From contig NZ_JAJAVG010000005.1 in NCBI RefSeq assembly GCF_020531915.1, positions 62,001 to 126,000 on the forward strand: a DNA stretch of 64,000 bases, given 5' to 3'. Of this stretch, positions 1 through 10,476 are shown piece after piece. Source of the DNA: Methylovorus mays. GTDB taxonomy: Bacteria > Pseudomonadota > Gammaproteobacteria > Burkholderiales > Methylophilaceae. The stretch's first letter is position 1, and the number at the start of each line of letters is the position of its first letter. The notes beneath the pieces are model-generated. The model had not been told where the DNA came from and did no database searches. It was given only the letters and a program-made list of their open reading frames with translations. Both the position numbers and the translations under genes were made by a program.

Positions 1-814
1 CGGCTGCCACCACTTTCAGCGCCTCAGCGGTTGCCTTGACATCATGTACGCGCACAATGGCAGCGCCTTTCATGGTGGCAATCACGGAGGCCGCCAGACT
101 GGCATAAAGACGGGAATCGACATCCTCACCTGTAATTTTGCCAAGGACGGATTTGCGCGAAAGCCCGACCAGTAAAGGATAACCCAGCGCCTGCAACACC
201 GGTAATTGCTGCAACAGGGCAATATTATGCACAGTACGCTTGCCGAAACCAAAACCCGGATCCAGCGTGATACGCTCTGCTGCTATCCCGGCTGCCTGAG
301 CCGCCTGCACGCGGCTTTGCAGAAAATCGGCAACCTCGGCCACCACATCATCATATTGCGGTTCCAGCTGCATGGTTTGCGGCGTGCCCTGCATATGCAT
401 CAGGCAAACGCCAACATTGCTTGCCGCCACAATCTCCAGCGCGTGCGGCTCCTGCAAGGCACGGACGTCATTGACGATATCTGCCCCGGCGGCGATGGCC
501 GCACGCATGACTTCCGGCTTGTAGGTATCAATGGAAAGTGGCACATCCACACGCTTTGCCAATTGCTCGATCACCGGCAACACGCGCTGAAGCTCATCTT
601 CCAGCGAGACTGGCGTCGCCCCCGGGCGGGTGGACTCGCCACCTATATCCAGAATGTCCGCGCCCTGCTCTACCAGTTCAATGGCGTGCGCCACCGCGAG
701 CTCAGTAGAGGAGTATTTGCCACCATCCGAAAAAGAGTCAGGCGTGACATTGACGATGCCCATGACATGGGGACGGGAAAGATCAAGCTGATAACGACCG
801 CAGATAAATTTCAT
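1..814 (-). CDS. folP: Dihydropteroate synthase (3' end off the window)
   Basis: Condenses 6-hydroxymethyl-dihydropterin diphosphate with p-aminobenzoate to give dihydropteroate in folate synthesis (cytoplasm). The reverse strand opens at an ATG whose product begins MKFICGRYQLDLSRPHVMGI and continues into NVTPDSFSDGG, the hallmark diphosphate/pterin-binding motif of the family. At the left edge the frame still reads IVRVHDVKATAEALKVV, the conserved RVHDV segment near the C-terminus, so only a few codons and the stop are missing. It lies downstream of ftsH but is separated from it by a hairpin terminator, so it may have its own promoter. The ftsH-folP order is common in proteobacteria, usually followed by glmM, which would lie outside the window. 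Confidence 0.95.
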   Translation of the reverse strand, partial: MKFICGRYQLDLSRPHVMGIVNVTPDSFSDGGKYSSTELAVAHAIELVEQGADILDIGGESTRPGATPVSLEDELQRVLPVIEQLAKRVDVPLSIDTYKPEVMRAAIAAGADIVNDVRALQEPHALEIVAASNVGVCLMHMQGTPQTMQLEPQYDDVVAEVADFLQSRVQAAQAAGIAAERITLDPGFGFGKRTVHNIALLQQLPVLQALGYPLLVGLSRKSVLGKITGEDVDSRLYASLAASVIATMKGAAIVRVHDVKATAEALKVVAA

Positions 815-821
815 AAGCTAA

Positions 822-862
822 AAAATAAGAAAGCCATATTCCACTTGCGGAGAATATGGCTT
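822..862 (-). terminator. Factor-independent terminator after ftsH
   Basis: An 11-bp perfect stem (831-841 with 852-862, AAGCCATATTC/GAATATGGCTT, 10-nt loop) lies just past the ftsH stop. On the minus strand it is followed by a T-rich tract (TTTCTTATTTTTT). It should end ftsH transcripts before folP. Confidence 0.8.
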
Positions 863-878
863 TGACAGTGAAGGAAAA

Positions 879-2774
879 CTATTCGGACTTGGCCGCAGGC
901 TGTGGTGCAGGTGTGGCAGTTGGACCTGAGCTGCCAGTATCACTGCTGGTATGGCGGTTCACCGTAGGCAATACCTTGGGTGGACGTGGGGCATTACCCG
1001 CCATGATGTCGTTGATCTGCTCGGCGTCAATGGTCTCCCACTCCAGCAGCGCGGCTGTCATGGCTTCCACCTTGTCGCGATTGTCTTCCAGCAGCTTGCG
1101 GGCAACCGCATATTGCTCGTCCAGAATACGACGGATTTCAGCATCCACCTTTTGTTGCGTGGCTTCGGAAACCGTTTTGGCTGACATGCGGCCAAACATG
1201 GAATCCTGATCGTTATCCACGTATACCATGGTGCCCAGCGTATCCGACATACCAAAGCGCGTCACCATGTCACGTGCCATCTTGGTGGCACGTTCAAAGT
1301 CATTTGACGCTCCTGTGGACATCTGATGCATGAAGATTTCTTCTGCAATACGGCCACCAAACAGGATGGAAATTTCTTCCAGCATCTTGTCCTTGTAATT
1401 ACTGATGCGGTCATGCTCTGGCAGCTGCCAGGTCAAGCCCAACGCCCACCCACGCGGCATGATGGTGACTTTATGCACGGGGTCAGCCTTGGGCAGCAGC
1501 TTGGCTACCACCGCATGGCCAGACTCGTGATAAGCCGTATTGCGGCGTTCTTCTTCACGCATGACCATGGACTTGCGCTCAGGCCCCATGAAAATCTTGT
1601 CCTTGGCATCTTCAAAATCCTGCATATCCACCGTGCGCTTGTTACGGCGAGCGGCAAACAAGGCGGCTTCGTTGACCAGATTGGCAAGATCCGCACCGGA
1701 AAAACCAGGAGTACCACGGGCAATGATATCGGCCTTCACATCCGCATCAATTGGCACCTTGCGCATATGCACCAAAAGGATTTGCTCACGGCCACGAATA
1801 TCCGGCAAGCCCACCATCACCTGGCGGTCAAAACGGCCCGGACGCAGCAATGCCTTGTCCAGCACATCGGCACGGTTGGTTGCGGCAATCACAATCACGC
1901 CCGAGTTAGGCTCAAAACCATCCATCTCGACCAGCATCTGGTTGAGTGTCTGCTCGCGCTCATCATTACCACCGCCTGTACCCGCGCCACGATGACGACC
2001 TACGGCATCAATTTCATCGATAAAGATGATGCAAGGAGCAGCTTTCTTGGCTTGCTCAAACATATCACGCACACGAGCCGCACCCACACCAACAAACATC
2101 TCGACGAAATCGGAACCGGAAATAGTGAAGAATGGCACTTTGGCTTCACCGGCAATGGCCTTGGCCAGCAAGGTTTTACCGGTACCAGGAGGGCCAACCA
2201 TCAATACACCACGGGGAATACGGCCACCCAGTTTCTGGAACTTGGTCGGATCACGCAGGAACTCGACCAGCTCGGAAACTTCTTCCTTGGCTTCATCGCA
2301 ACCTGCGACATCGGCAAACGTAGTCTGGTTGGAGGCTTCGTCCAGCTGGCGTGCCTTGCTTTTGCCGAAAGAGAAAGCACCGCCCTTGCCGCCGCCTTGC
2401 ATCTGGCGCATGAAGAACACCCAGACGCCAATCAGCAGCAGCATGGGGAACCATGACACGAAAATATTCATGAGCAACGATGGCTCTTCGTCCGGCTTGG
2501 CTTCGACCGTGACGTTATTTTTCAGCAGATCGGACACCAGCCATGGATCAGAAGGCGCATACGTATTGAATTTGCGGCCTTCGTTGGTGACACCGCGCAA
2601 TACGCGGCCTTCAATCGTCACTTTGGCAATCTGGCCCTGTTTAACCTGGTCGATGAATTGCGAGTAAACAACCTGACTGTCTGCAGTGGTCTTGGAGCCA
2701 AACTGGTTGAAGACAGTCATGAGCACCAGGGCGACAATCACCCAAATTGCAATATTCTTGACGATGTTGTTCAA
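879..2774 (-). CDS. ftsH: ATP-dependent zinc metalloprotease FtsH
   Basis: Membrane-anchored AAA+ protease that extracts and degrades membrane proteins and short-lived regulators such as sigma-32 and LpxC in model bacteria. The product has an N-terminal membrane segment ([15 protein letters not shown]), a periplasmic domain, a second membrane segment ([11 protein letters not shown]), Walker A GPPGTGKT, Walker B IIFIDEID, the SRH region, and the zinc site HESGH in the C-terminal protease domain. The tail is Pro/Ala-rich. The frame is open up to a TTG at 2804, but a TTG at 2774 gives [11 protein letters not shown], the usual FtsH beginning, and has AAGGA seven bases upstream (2782-2786), so I place the start there (631 aa). 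It follows rlmE by 72 bases on the same strand, the conserved rlmE-ftsH pair. Confidence 0.96.
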   Translation of the reverse strand: MNNIVKNIAIWVIVALVLMTVFNQFGSKTTADSQVVYSQFIDQVKQGQIAKVTIEGRVLRGVTNEGRKFNTYAPSDPWLVSDLLKNNVTVEAKPDEEPSLLMNIFVSWFPMLLLIGVWVFFMRQMQGGGKGGAFSFGKSKARQLDEASNQTTFADVAGCDEAKEEVSELVEFLRDPTKFQKLGGRIPRGVLMVGPPGTGKTLLAKAIAGEAKVPFFTISGSDFVEMFVGVGAARVRDMFEQAKKAAPCIIFIDEIDAVGRHRGAGTGGGNDEREQTLNQMLVEMDGFEPNSGVIVIAATNRADVLDKALLRPGRFDRQVMVGLPDIRGREQILLVHMRKVPIDADVKADIIARGTPGFSGADLANLVNEAALFAARRNKRTVDMQDFEDAKDKIFMGPERKSMVMREEERRNTAYHESGHAVVAKLLPKADPVHKVTIMPRGWALGLTWQLPEHDRISNYKDKMLEEISILFGGRIAEEIFMHQMSTGASNDFERATKMARDMVTRFGMSDTLGTMVYVDNDQDSMFGRMSAKTVSEATQQKVDAEIRRILDEQYAVARKLLEDNRDKVEAMTAALLEWETIDAEQINDIMAGNAPRPPKVLPTVNRHTSSDTGSSGPTATPAPQPAAKSE

Positions 2775-2846
2775 AATCACATCCTTAACTAATAAAGGCA
2801 GCAAACTTCATTCTAAACCTATTTTGATCGCTTGCGCAGGCGCCAA

Positions 2847-3470
2847 TCAATCGGCTTTACGCTTCAATCCGAGCAAATAGACTTCACTACTACGATCGCG
2901 AGAGGCCTTTGGTTTTCGGGTCACCACCTTATCGAAACCGAGCCGCATGGTTTTGATAATCTCGTCAAACCCCGAGCCAATGAAAACTTTGACCAGAAAA
3001 TTACCCCCCGGTTTCAGCCATTTCAGGCTGAATTCCAGAGCAAGTTCCGTCAGGTAAGCCGCATTCGCCTGGTCGACAGAACTGATACCGGATATATTTG
3101 GGGCCATGTCGGCAATTACAAGGTCTATGGGGCGATTATTTAATTTTTCTTCCAGCTGCGATAGCACAGCGTCTTCACGGAAATCGCCCTGTATAAAGTC
3201 CACACCCGGAATTGCCGCCATTTCCAGCAAATCCAGGGCAATGATGCGGCCTTGCCCTTTCAAACGCTGCACCGCTACCTGCGACCAGCTGCCAGGGGTC
3301 GCTCCCAGATCAACAATGGTCATGCCAGGCTTGATCAGCTGATCCTTGTCATCGATCTCCATGAGCTTGTAGGCCGCACGCGCCCGATAGCCGTCACGTT
3401 GCGCCCGCTTCACGAACTCATCGTTGACATGTTCCTGCATCCAGCCCTTGCTGGTTCTGGTTCTTTTCAT
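2847..3470 (-). CDS. rlmE: 23S rRNA 2'-O-ribose U2552 methyltransferase RlmE (FtsJ/RrmJ)
   Basis: Methylates the ribose of U2552 in the ribosomal A-loop during late 50S assembly, using S-adenosylmethionine. The 207-residue length and the full set of family motifs match: N-terminal KAQRDGYRARAAYKL-like segment with the first catalytic Lys, SAM-binding VDLGATPGSWSQ, catalytic Asp in IADMAPNISG, and Lys in GNFLVKVFIG. In Escherichia coli rlmE is a heat-shock gene co-transcribed with ftsH; the same order here suggests the same pairing, although I could not identify a clear sigma-32 site upstream. It is divergent from yhbY, and the 117 bases between them must hold both promoters. Confidence 0.96.
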   Translation of the reverse strand: MKRTRTSKGWMQEHVNDEFVKRAQRDGYRARAAYKLMEIDDKDQLIKPGMTIVDLGATPGSWSQVAVQRLKGQGRIIALDLLEMAAIPGVDFIQGDFREDAVLSQLEEKLNNRPIDLVIADMAPNISGISSVDQANAAYLTELALEFSLKWLKPGGNFLVKVFIGSGFDEIIKTMRLGFDKVVTRKPKASRDRSSEVYLLGLKRKAD

Positions 3471-3587
3471 GGTGTCAGAATAGTACTTCTTGGTAGGAAT
3501 GATGGCATGTGATAGACTGCGGGCCTTTTTGAATCAAAGGGATACCCTCTGGATGGAGCGTGTATTCCGCCAACATCACGAGATGAT

Positions 3588-3881
3588 ATGCCTGAACTGA
3601 ACTCCAAACAAATTAGCCATCTGCGCGCATTGGGCCACAACCTTAACCCGGTTGTGATGATAGGCAACAATGGCCTGACTGAAACCGTCCTCAAGGAAAT
3701 CGAAGTCAGCCTGAAAGCGCATGAACTGATCAAGATCAAGGTGTTCGGAGATGATCGGGCAGCCCGCGTCAGCATGCTGCAAGAAATCTGCGAAAAAACC
3801 CATGCTACCGCCATCCATCATATCGGCAAGCAACTAGTGATCTATCGCCAGAGCGAAAATCCGAAAATCAGCTTTGCCTGA
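3588..3881 (+). CDS. yhbY: YhbY family ribosome-assembly RNA-binding protein (CRM domain)
   Basis: A single CRM domain of 97 residues, the typical YhbY size. These proteins bind pre-50S particles and assist large-subunit maturation. The conserved start LNSKQISHLRALGHNLNPVV, the loop VMIGNNGLT (GxxG-like RNA-binding turn) and the C-terminal HHIGKQLVIYRQS are all present. It is divergently oriented from rlmE, another 50S maturation gene, as in many proteobacteria. Confidence 0.93.
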   Translation: MPELNSKQISHLRALGHNLNPVVMIGNNGLTETVLKEIEVSLKAHELIKIKVFGDDRAARVSMLQEICEKTHATAIHHIGKQLVIYRQSENPKISFA

Positions 3882-3905
3882 TTACCAGAGTACAAAGGCC
3901 GGAGA

Positions 3906-4358
3906 TTACTCTCTGGCCTTCAGCACCAGCACCAGTCCCAGCAGGCTTTCAATCAGGTAAGCAATACTTGCAATGCCGTGCCATGCTTTGAAGCGGCTGG
4001 CAAAAATGCTGTGCATCACATCTGCCGGCATGGCTTGCGCCTTCAGCTGAGCAATCAAGGGCTGAATACCAAAGTGGCCGAACAGGGTCAGTATCAGCAT
4101 GACAATCACAGCCCAGAAAAAACCTTGCTTGAGCGCGGTGGTACCGAAGTTCGCCAGACGGTGGATCAACAGATAAAACGCACTGCCCACCCCGATATAA
4201 GCCACCAGCGTGAACATTTTGCCAGCAAGGCTACCTGCCAGCTGACGATCCGTCAGGGCGCTAAAGAGCGTGGGAGCTACCAGATAGCCGACTGCCCATA
4301 AGGCGCCTACCCACAGGGTAATCACCAGTAATGCAAGCTTGTCTGACCAGGCACCCAT
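3906..4358 (-). CDS. DUF4149 integral membrane protein
   Basis: A 150-residue protein with four predicted transmembrane segments: LALLVITLWVGALWAVGYLV, FTLVAYIGVGSAFYLLI, FFWAVIVMLILTLFGHFGI and a C-terminal IAYLIESLLGLVLVL. The WVG-W-GYLVAPTLF signature near the N-terminus is typical of DUF4149 proteins, whose role is unknown. It lies immediately downstream of greA on the same strand (18 bases from the greA stop) and is convergent with yhbY. This greA-DUF4149-yhbY-rlmE-ftsH order recurs in betaproteobacteria as I recall it. Function not assigned. Confidence 0.85.
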   Translation of the reverse strand: MGAWSDKLALLVITLWVGALWAVGYLVAPTLFSALTDRQLAGSLAGKMFTLVAYIGVGSAFYLLIHRLANFGTTALKQGFFWAVIVMLILTLFGHFGIQPLIAQLKAQAMPADVMHSIFASRFKAWHGIASIAYLIESLLGLVLVLKARE

Positions 4359-4376
4359 CGCTAGCGCTCCTGTCCC

Positions 4377-4853
4377 TTAAATGTACTGAACATCCAGCAC
4401 TTCGTAAGAGCGCAAACCACCAGGTGCCATCACTTCAGCGACATCACCTGCAGTCTTGCCGATCAAGCCACGGGCAATAGGGGAACCGATGGAAATCTTG
4501 CCCTTCTTGATATCGGCTTCGTCGTCACCCACGATCTGGTAGGTGGACACATCGCCGTTATCCAGGTCTTCCACTTCTACGGTAGCGCCAAATACGCAAC
4601 GACCTTCTGCATTCAGCGTCTTGGGGTCAATGACCATGGCATTCGACAGCTTGGCTTCGATCTCGGCAATGCGGCCTTCGATGAAGCTTTGACGCTCCTT
4701 GGCGGCATCATATTCTGCATTTTCCGACAAATCGCCCTGGGCACGCGCTTCGGCAATTGCCTGAATCACATTGGGACGGTCAACGCTGCGAAGGCGTTGC
4801 AACTCCTGCTTGAGCAGTTCCGCGCCATTTACTGTAATTGGGATTTGATTCAT
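4377..4853 (-). CDS. greA: Transcription elongation factor GreA
   Basis: Binds the RNA polymerase secondary channel and stimulates cleavage of backtracked transcripts. The 158-residue product has the N-terminal antiparallel coiled coil with the acidic tip region ([20 protein letters not shown] and E at the tip are the catalytic acidic residues) and the C-terminal FKBP-like domain ([29 protein letters not shown]). The reading frame starts [18 protein letters not shown], as in the family. It follows carB on the same strand, but a strong terminator lies between them, so greA should have its own promoter within the short gap. Confidence 0.97.
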   Translation of the reverse strand: MNQIPITVNGAELLKQELQRLRSVDRPNVIQAIAEARAQGDLSENAEYDAAKERQSFIEGRIAEIEAKLSNAMVIDPKTLNAEGRCVFGATVEVEDLDNGDVSTYQIVGDDEADIKKGKISIGSPIARGLIGKTAGDVAEVMAPGGLRSYEVLDVQYI

Positions 4854-4880
4854 ATTCTTTTCTCTACCATTGCAATCTAT

Positions 4881-4926
4881 AAAACAAAAACCACACCTTC
4901 AGCCTGGAGGCGAAGGCGTGGTTTTG
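4881..4926 (-). terminator. Factor-independent terminator after carB
   Basis: On the minus strand a 14-bp stem (4912-4925 with 4887-4900; AAAACCACGCCTTC pairs with GAAGGTGTGGTTTT, one G-T pair) is followed by TTTTTGTTTT. It lies just past the carB stop and before greA, and should end the carAB transcript. Confidence 0.88.
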
Positions 4927-4938
4927 TGTAGGTCTATA

Positions 4939-7900
4939 TTATGACTGAGTAAGCTGCTGATGCAAGCTTTGCAAGGACTGAACTTCAAGTTCCTGCATAT
5001 GCGCCATGCCAATACACGCAGCCTTGGCACCGGCCAGGGTGGTGTAATAAGTGACTTTTTGCTGCAATGCACTGCGACGAATCTCGTAGGAGTCAGCTAC
5101 GGCTTTCTTGTCTTCCGTTACATTGACAATAAAACTGATCTCACCGTTCTTGATCATGTCGACAATATGCGGACGACCTTCGGCCACCTTGTTGACTGGA
5201 GTCACTTTCAGGCCAGCCTCAGCCAGCGCTGCAGCGGATCCTTTGGTCGCCACCAGTTGAAAGCCGAGGTTTGCCAGTGAGCGTGCAATCTCGATGACCT
5301 TCTCACGGTCTTCTCGACGCACGCTGATGAAGGCCTTGCCCGCTTTGGGCAGCTTGGTACCGGAACCGAGCTGGGATTTCACAAACGCCTCGGCAAAGGT
5401 TTTGCCTACGCCCATGACTTCACCTGTCGATTTCATTTCCGGACCGAGTATGGTATCAACGCCAGGGAACTTGATGAAAGGGAATACTGCTTCCTTGACC
5501 GAGTAATACGGCGGCACGATTTCCTTGGTGACGCCCTGCTGCTTGAGGGTCACACCCGTCATGCAGCGCGCAGCCACTTTGGCGAGTTGCAAGCCACAGG
5601 CCTTGGAAACGAAAGGCACCGTACGCGAAGCACGTGGATTCACTTCCAGCACGTAAACCACATCGCCTTGAATGGCAAACTGCACATTCATCAGGCCGAC
5701 CACGCCGAGCGCCTTGGCCATTTGCACGGTCTGCACACGCAGCTCATCCTGCATCGCCTGGGTCAAGCTGTAAGGCGGCAGCGAACAGGCGGAGTCACCA
5801 GAGTGCACGCCTGCCTGCTCAATATGTTCCATGATGCCGCCGATGATGACATCTTCACCATCTGACAGCGCGTCCACATCCACTTCCAATGCATCGTTCA
5901 GGAAGCGATCCAGCAACACAGGCGACTCATTCGACACCTTGACGGCTTCGCGCATATAGCGCTCAAGTTGTGCCTGCTCATGGACGATTTCCATGGCACG
6001 ACCACCCAACACATAGGATGGACGCACAACCAATGGGTAACCGATTTCCTGCGCCAAGCGAATGGCCTCTTCCGGCGTACGTGCAGTGCGGTTAGGCGGT
6101 TGCTTGAGACCCAGTTCCTGCAGCATTTGCTGGAAGCGCTCACGGTCTTCAGCGCGGTCAATCGCATCCGGGCTGGTGCCGATAATCGGTACACCGGCTT
6201 TTTCCAGATCACGTGCCAGCTTCAGTGGCGTCTGGCCACCGTATTGCACAATCACGCCAACGGGTTTTTCCAGTGCCACGATTTCCAGTACATCTTCCAG
6301 TGTCAGCGGCTCGAAGTACAGGCGATCAGAGGTGTCGTAGTCGGTAGAGACGGTTTCAGGATTGCAGTTGACCATGATGGTCTCGTAACCATCTTCACGC
6401 ATGGCAAACGCCGCATGTACACAGCAGTAATCAAACTCGATGCCCTGACCGATACGATTAGGACCGCCACCCAGCACCATGATTTTCTTGTTGCTGGTCG
6501 GTTGCGCTTCGCACTCATCTTCATAAGTCGAGTACATGTAAGCGGTATCAGTCGCGAATTCGGCAGCGCAGGTATCCACGCGCTTGTAAACCGGGCGCAC
6601 ATTCAATGCCTGACGATAAGCCCGCACCGCGTGCTGATCGGTGCCCAGCAATTTGGCAAGGCGACGGTCAGAGAAGCCGCGGCGCTTGAGCTGGAACAGC
6701 AGACTCTTGTCCAGATCCGCCAGACCCTTGCCCTTCAACGCCTCTTCGCGTGCGATCAGATCAGCAATCTGCACCAGGAACCACTTGTCAATCTTGGAAA
6801 GCTGATGCACCTGCTCTACCGTCATGCCAGCACGGAATGCATCGCCCACATACCAGATGCGCTCAGGACCAGGCTCGCCCAGCTCTTTGTTGATCTGGTC
6901 TGTATCAGTTGTTTTTTCGTCCAGGCCATCAACACCCACTTCCAGACCGCGCAGGGCTTTCTGGAAGGATTCCTGGAAGGTACGGCCAATCGCCATAACT
7001 TCACCAACAGACTTCATTTGGGTCGTCAGGCGTGAATCGGCCTGCGGGAATTTCTCAAAGGCAAAACGGGGGATCTTGGTGACAACGTAGTCAATTGAGG
7101 GCTCAAACGAAGCTGGTGTCGCGCCACCAGTGATTTCATTGCGCAGTTCATCGAGCGTGAAACCCACCGCCAGCTTGGCGGCCACTTTCGCAATCGGGAA
7201 ACCCGTTGCCTTGGAGGCTAAGGCAGAAGAACGCGATACGCGTGGATTCATTTCAATCACGATCATGCGCCCGTCATCCGGATTGATGGCGAACTGCACG
7301 TTAGAGCCGCCAGTGTCCACGCCAATCTCGCGCAATACCGCCAGCGAGGCGTTACGCATGATCTGATATTCCTTATCCGTCAGCGTTTGCGCTGGTGCCA
7401 CCGTGATGGAGTCACCGGTGTGCACACCCATAGGGTCCAGGTTTTCGATGGAACAGATGATGATGCAGTTGTCCTTGCTGTCGCGGACCACTTCCATCTC
7501 GTACTCTTTCCAGCCCAGCAGAGACTCTTCAATCAGCAGCTCGCTGGTAGGCGAAGCCTCAAGACCACGCTCACATATCGCCAGAAACTCTTCCCGGTTG
7601 TAAGCAATACCACCGCCGCTGCCACCCATGGTGAACGATGGGCGAATAATGGCGGGGTAGCCAATACTGGCCTGCACCTGCAAGGCCTCTTCCAGACTGT
7701 GTGCCACAGAAGAACGTGCCGACCCCAGACCGATCTTGGTCATGGCACTCTTGAATTTTTCGCGGTCTTCCGCCTTGTCGATCGCCTCTTTTGAGGCGCC
7801 AATCAGCTCCACATTGTATTTTTCCAGCACGCCATGTTTGGCCAGATCCAGAGCACAGTTCAACGCCGTTTGGCCGCCCATGGTAGGCAGCAAGGCATCC

Positions 7901-8148
7901 GGGCGCTCAATGGCAATGATCTTTTCCACCATTTTCCAGGTGACGGGCTCGATATACGTCGCATCCGCCATTTCCGGATCGGTCATGATGGTCGCAGGAT
8001 TCGAATTCACCAGAATGACGCGGTAACCCTCTTCACGCAAAGCCTTGCAAGCCTGGGCGCCAGAGTAGTCGAACTCGCAAGCCTGGCCGATCACGATCGG
8101 GCCAGCGCCTATGATGAGGATGGATTTAATATCTGTACGTTTTGCCAT
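4939..8148 (-). CDS. carB: Carbamoyl-phosphate synthase large subunit
   Basis: Makes carbamoyl phosphate from ammonia (passed on by CarA), bicarbonate and two ATP, feeding pyrimidine and arginine synthesis. The product is 1069 aa, close to the E. coli 1073. It shows two homologous ATP-grasp halves, beginning [20 protein letters not shown] and [20 protein letters not shown], the oligomerisation segment between them, and a C-terminal MGS-like allosteric domain (residues from about 935, [18 protein letters not shown]). The frame extends upstream to 8187, but [14 protein letters not shown] at 8148 is the family start. carA lies 78 bases upstream on the same strand; together they form carAB. Confidence 0.97.
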   Translation of the reverse strand: MAKRTDIKSILIIGAGPIVIGQACEFDYSGAQACKALREEGYRVILVNSNPATIMTDPEMADATYIEPVTWKMVEKIIAIERPDALLPTMGGQTALNCALDLAKHGVLEKYNVELIGASKEAIDKAEDREKFKSAMTKIGLGSARSSVAHSLEEALQVQASIGYPAIIRPSFTMGGSGGGIAYNREEFLAICERGLEASPTSELLIEESLLGWKEYEMEVVRDSKDNCIIICSIENLDPMGVHTGDSITVAPAQTLTDKEYQIMRNASLAVLREIGVDTGGSNVQFAINPDDGRMIVIEMNPRVSRSSALASKATGFPIAKVAAKLAVGFTLDELRNEITGGATPASFEPSIDYVVTKIPRFAFEKFPQADSRLTTQMKSVGEVMAIGRTFQESFQKALRGLEVGVDGLDEKTTDTDQINKELGEPGPERIWYVGDAFRAGMTVEQVHQLSKIDKWFLVQIADLIAREEALKGKGLADLDKSLLFQLKRRGFSDRRLAKLLGTDQHAVRAYRQALNVRPVYKRVDTCAAEFATDTAYMYSTYEDECEAQPTSNKKIMVLGGGPNRIGQGIEFDYCCVHAAFAMREDGYETIMVNCNPETVSTDYDTSDRLYFEPLTLEDVLEIVALEKPVGVIVQYGGQTPLKLARDLEKAGVPIIGTSPDAIDRAEDRERFQQMLQELGLKQPPNRTARTPEEAIRLAQEIGYPLVVRPSYVLGGRAMEIVHEQAQLERYMREAVKVSNESPVLLDRFLNDALEVDVDALSDGEDVIIGGIMEHIEQAGVHSGDSACSLPPYSLTQAMQDELRVQTVQMAKALGVVGLMNVQFAIQGDVVYVLEVNPRASRTVPFVSKACGLQLAKVAARCMTGVTLKQQGVTKEIVPPYYSVKEAVFPFIKFPGVDTILGPEMKSTGEVMGVGKTFAEAFVKSQLGSGTKLPKAGKAFISVRREDREKVIEIARSLANLGFQLVATKGSAAALAEAGLKVTPVNKVAEGRPHIVDMIKNGEISFIVNVTEDKKAVADSYEIRRSALQQKVTYYTTLAGAKAACIGMAHMQELEVQSLQSLHQQLTQS

Positions 8149-8226
8149 ATGTTCTTTAAACCGCTGGTGAGCGCCGAAACCCACCACTGCACGCCGGTTT
8201 CTGGCATGAGTGGCGCAGCCCGGCGG

Positions 8227-9363
8227 TTAATTTGTTTTTTGCTTTTCCATCATGTTGATGAATCGATCAAACAGGTAGGACATTTCCACAGGGCCTGGAC
8301 TTGCTTCTGGGTGCCCCTGGAAACTGAATGCTGGCTTGTCAGTACGGGCAATGCCCTGCAGACTGCCATCAAACAGCGATACATGCGTAGCCCGCAGGTT
8401 AGCCGGCAGCGAGCTGGCATCCACAGCAAAGCCGTGATTCTGGCTGGTAATGAATACGCGTTGGTCGTCAGCATCCTGCACAGGATGGTTGGCGCCATGA
8501 TGACCAAACTTCATCTTCAAGGTACGCGCACCGCTGGCCAATGCCAGCAACTGGTGGCCAAGGCAGATACCGAAGGTCGGCACACCGCGATCAACGACGG
8601 TACGAATCGCCTCAATGGCATAATCGCAGGGCTCAGGATCACCCGGGCCATTGGAAAGGAAAATACCGTCAGGATTCAGCGCCAGAGCATCTTCTGCAGA
8701 AGCCTGGGCTGGTAACACCGTCACCTTGCAACCGCGGGCCGTCAGCATGCGCAGGATATTGCGCTTGACGCCATAGTCGAACGCGACCACATGGTAACGG
8801 CTGGCCTCAGGCTTGGCATACCCCGAACCCAGCACCCATTCCCCCTCATCAAAGGTATAAGCCTGGGTACAGCTGACCACCTTGGCGAGGTCCATGCCAG
8901 CGAGGCCGGGGAAAGCGCGCGCCAATTCAATCGCCTTGGCTTCATCAGCCTCACCGGTAATAATGCAACCGGCCTGGGCGCCTTTTTCACGCAGAATGCG
9001 CGTCAGCTTGCGGGTATCAATATCGGCAATCGCCACCACATTATTGGCAGCCAGATAATCGGAAAGTGTTTGTTGACTGCGCCAGCAGCTATCCGTCAAA
9101 GGAAGATCGCGGATGATCAATCCGCTGGCATATACCTGACCGGACTCGACATCTTCGGCATTAACGCCGACATTGCCAATATGCGGATAGGTCAGGGTAA
9201 CGATCTGCTTGGTGTAGGAAGGATCAGTGAGGATTTCCTGATAGCCCGTAATGGAAGTGTTGAACACCACCTCGCCAACCGTATGGCCTTGGGCACCAAT
9301 CGAAATACCACGAAACACAGTTCCATCAGCAAGAACCAACATGGCTGGTGTGTGTTGCGGCAC
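8227..9363 (-). CDS. carA: Carbamoyl-phosphate synthase small (glutaminase) subunit
   Basis: Hydrolyses glutamine and passes ammonia to CarB. The 378-residue protein has the N-terminal CPSase small domain ([31 protein letters not shown]) and a C-terminal class I amidotransferase domain with the nucleophile in [13 protein letters not shown] and the His-Glu pair in GHPEASPGP. Start choice: GTG at 9363 has AAGGGG seven bases upstream and is preferred over the internal ATG at 9342. The 222 bases between carA and dapB contain a 26-bp near-perfect palindrome (9418-9443) and a second imperfect hairpin (about 9518-9559), which may belong to the carA leader or to dapB termination. Confidence 0.96.
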   Translation of the reverse strand: MPQHTPAMLVLADGTVFRGISIGAQGHTVGEVVFNTSITGYQEILTDPSYTKQIVTLTYPHIGNVGVNAEDVESGQVYASGLIIRDLPLTDSCWRSQQTLSDYLAANNVVAIADIDTRKLTRILREKGAQAGCIITGEADEAKAIELARAFPGLAGMDLAKVVSCTQAYTFDEGEWVLGSGYAKPEASRYHVVAFDYGVKRNILRMLTARGCKVTVLPAQASAEDALALNPDGIFLSNGPGDPEPCDYAIEAIRTVVDRGVPTFGICLGHQLLALASGARTLKMKFGHHGANHPVQDADDQRVFITSQNHGFAVDASSLPANLRATHVSLFDGSLQGIARTDKPAFSFQGHPEASPGPVEMSYLFDRFINMMEKQKTN

Positions 9364-9417
9364 GTTCTAACCCCTTGTTTTTCAATGTTGACGCTAAGAT
9401 AACAGCGGATGTGCAAA

Positions 9418-9443
9418 GCGGGACAAGTTCGAACTTATCCCGC
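9418..9443. repeat. 26-bp near-perfect palindrome upstream of carA
   Basis: GCGGGAcAAGTTC followed at once by GAACTTaTCCCGC: 12 of 13 positions pair, with one C/A mismatch at 9424/9437. On the minus strand it is followed by only TTTG, so it is a weak terminator for dapB; its position 55 bases before the carA start also allows an operator or leader-hairpin role. Confidence 0.6.
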
Positions 9444-9585
9444 CTGTAAAGTTTCAAGATTATAGCGCAAAAGGCTATTCTCTTCAACGCGACCTTTCAC
9501 TTCAACATCAATTAGTGGCGTCCTTGCTGCCCCACACCAAAATACCGCACGCAGGACGCAATACCGCGCCGACATCCAGCCTTAG

Positions 9586-10392
9586 CTACTTAAGCGACAG
9601 CACATCCCGCATATCAAACAGGCCGCTGGAACGCCCCGTCAGAAACTTGGCTGCACGCAATGCTCCCAGAGCAAACGTGGCACGACTGCTGGCCTTGTGC
9701 GTCAACTCCACACGCTCGCCAATCCCAGCAAACAATACCGTATGGTCACCAACGACATCCCCACCGCGCACGGTGGCGAACCCAATGGTGCTGGGGTCTC
9801 GTTCCCCTGTCACACCCTCCCGGCCATACACCGCACAACTCGCCAGATCGCGCCCCAATGCCTCGGCCGCGGCTTCGCCCAGCCGCAAGGCAGTGCCAGA
9901 CGGCGCATCCACCTTGTGCCTATGGTGCGCCTCGATAACCTCTATGTCGTAACCTTCGGACAGCACCTTGGCAGCCTCCTTGACCAGATTGATCAGCAAC
10001 GTCACGCCAACGCTCATATTGGGAGCAAAAACCACCCCAATATCTGCCGAAGCCGCTTCAATCTGCTGTTTTTGCTCAGGCGTGAATCCTGTCGTGCCAA
10101 TTACCATGGCGACGCCTGCCTTACGGCAAGCTTGCAAATACTGCAGACTAGGCTCAGGACGTGTGAAATCCACCAGCACATCGGCACCCGCCAGCGCTGC
10201 TGCAACATCATGGCTTATCAGCACATCTGTTTTACGACCAAGCTGCTCGCCCGCATCTCGCCCCAACTGAGGACTGTCTGACCGATCCAGCGCAGCATGC
10301 AGCTGCAACGCCTCATCGCCAAAGACCCCCTCAAGCAAGGCATGGCCCATGCGGCCACTACATCCAGCGATTACCACATTCAGTTTTTTCAT
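9586..10392 (-). CDS. dapB: 4-hydroxy-tetrahydrodipicolinate reductase
   Basis: NAD(P)H-dependent step of lysine/diaminopimelate synthesis. The 268-aa product begins [16 protein letters not shown] with the Rossmann glycine motif, carries the substrate/catalytic motif [16 protein letters not shown] (His pair and Lys of the active site) and ends [16 protein letters not shown] as usual for DapB. The open frame continues upstream to 10446, but the ATG at 10392 has GAGGA upstream and matches the family start. It is downstream of bamE on the same strand, with a terminator between. Confidence 0.96.
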   Translation of the reverse strand: MKKLNVVIAGCSGRMGHALLEGVFGDEALQLHAALDRSDSPQLGRDAGEQLGRKTDVLISHDVAAALAGADVLVDFTRPEPSLQYLQACRKAGVAMVIGTTGFTPEQKQQIEAASADIGVVFAPNMSVGVTLLINLVKEAAKVLSEGYDIEVIEAHHRHKVDAPSGTALRLGEAAAEALGRDLASCAVYGREGVTGERDPSTIGFATVRGGDVVGDHTVLFAGIGERVELTHKASSRATFALGALRAAKFLTGRSSGLFDMRDVLSLK

Positions 10393-10401
10393 GACATCCT
10401 C

Positions 10402-10434
10402 ACAAAACAAAACAGACCTCCAGTAGGAGGTCTG
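10402..10434 (-). terminator. Factor-independent terminator after bamE
   Basis: A 9-bp perfect stem CAGACCTCC/GGAGGTCTG (10413-10421 with 10426-10434, 4-nt loop). On the minus strand it is followed by TTTTGTTTTG. It lies between the bamE stop and the dapB start. Confidence 0.82.
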
Positions 10435-10476
10435 CCCAAATTTCAAATAATGCTGCCACGCCAGTGGCAGAGTGCC

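Noticed and set aside
1326-2456. Open frame of 376 codons opposite ftsH
   Set aside because: No domain, no ribosome-binding site, fully inside ftsH.
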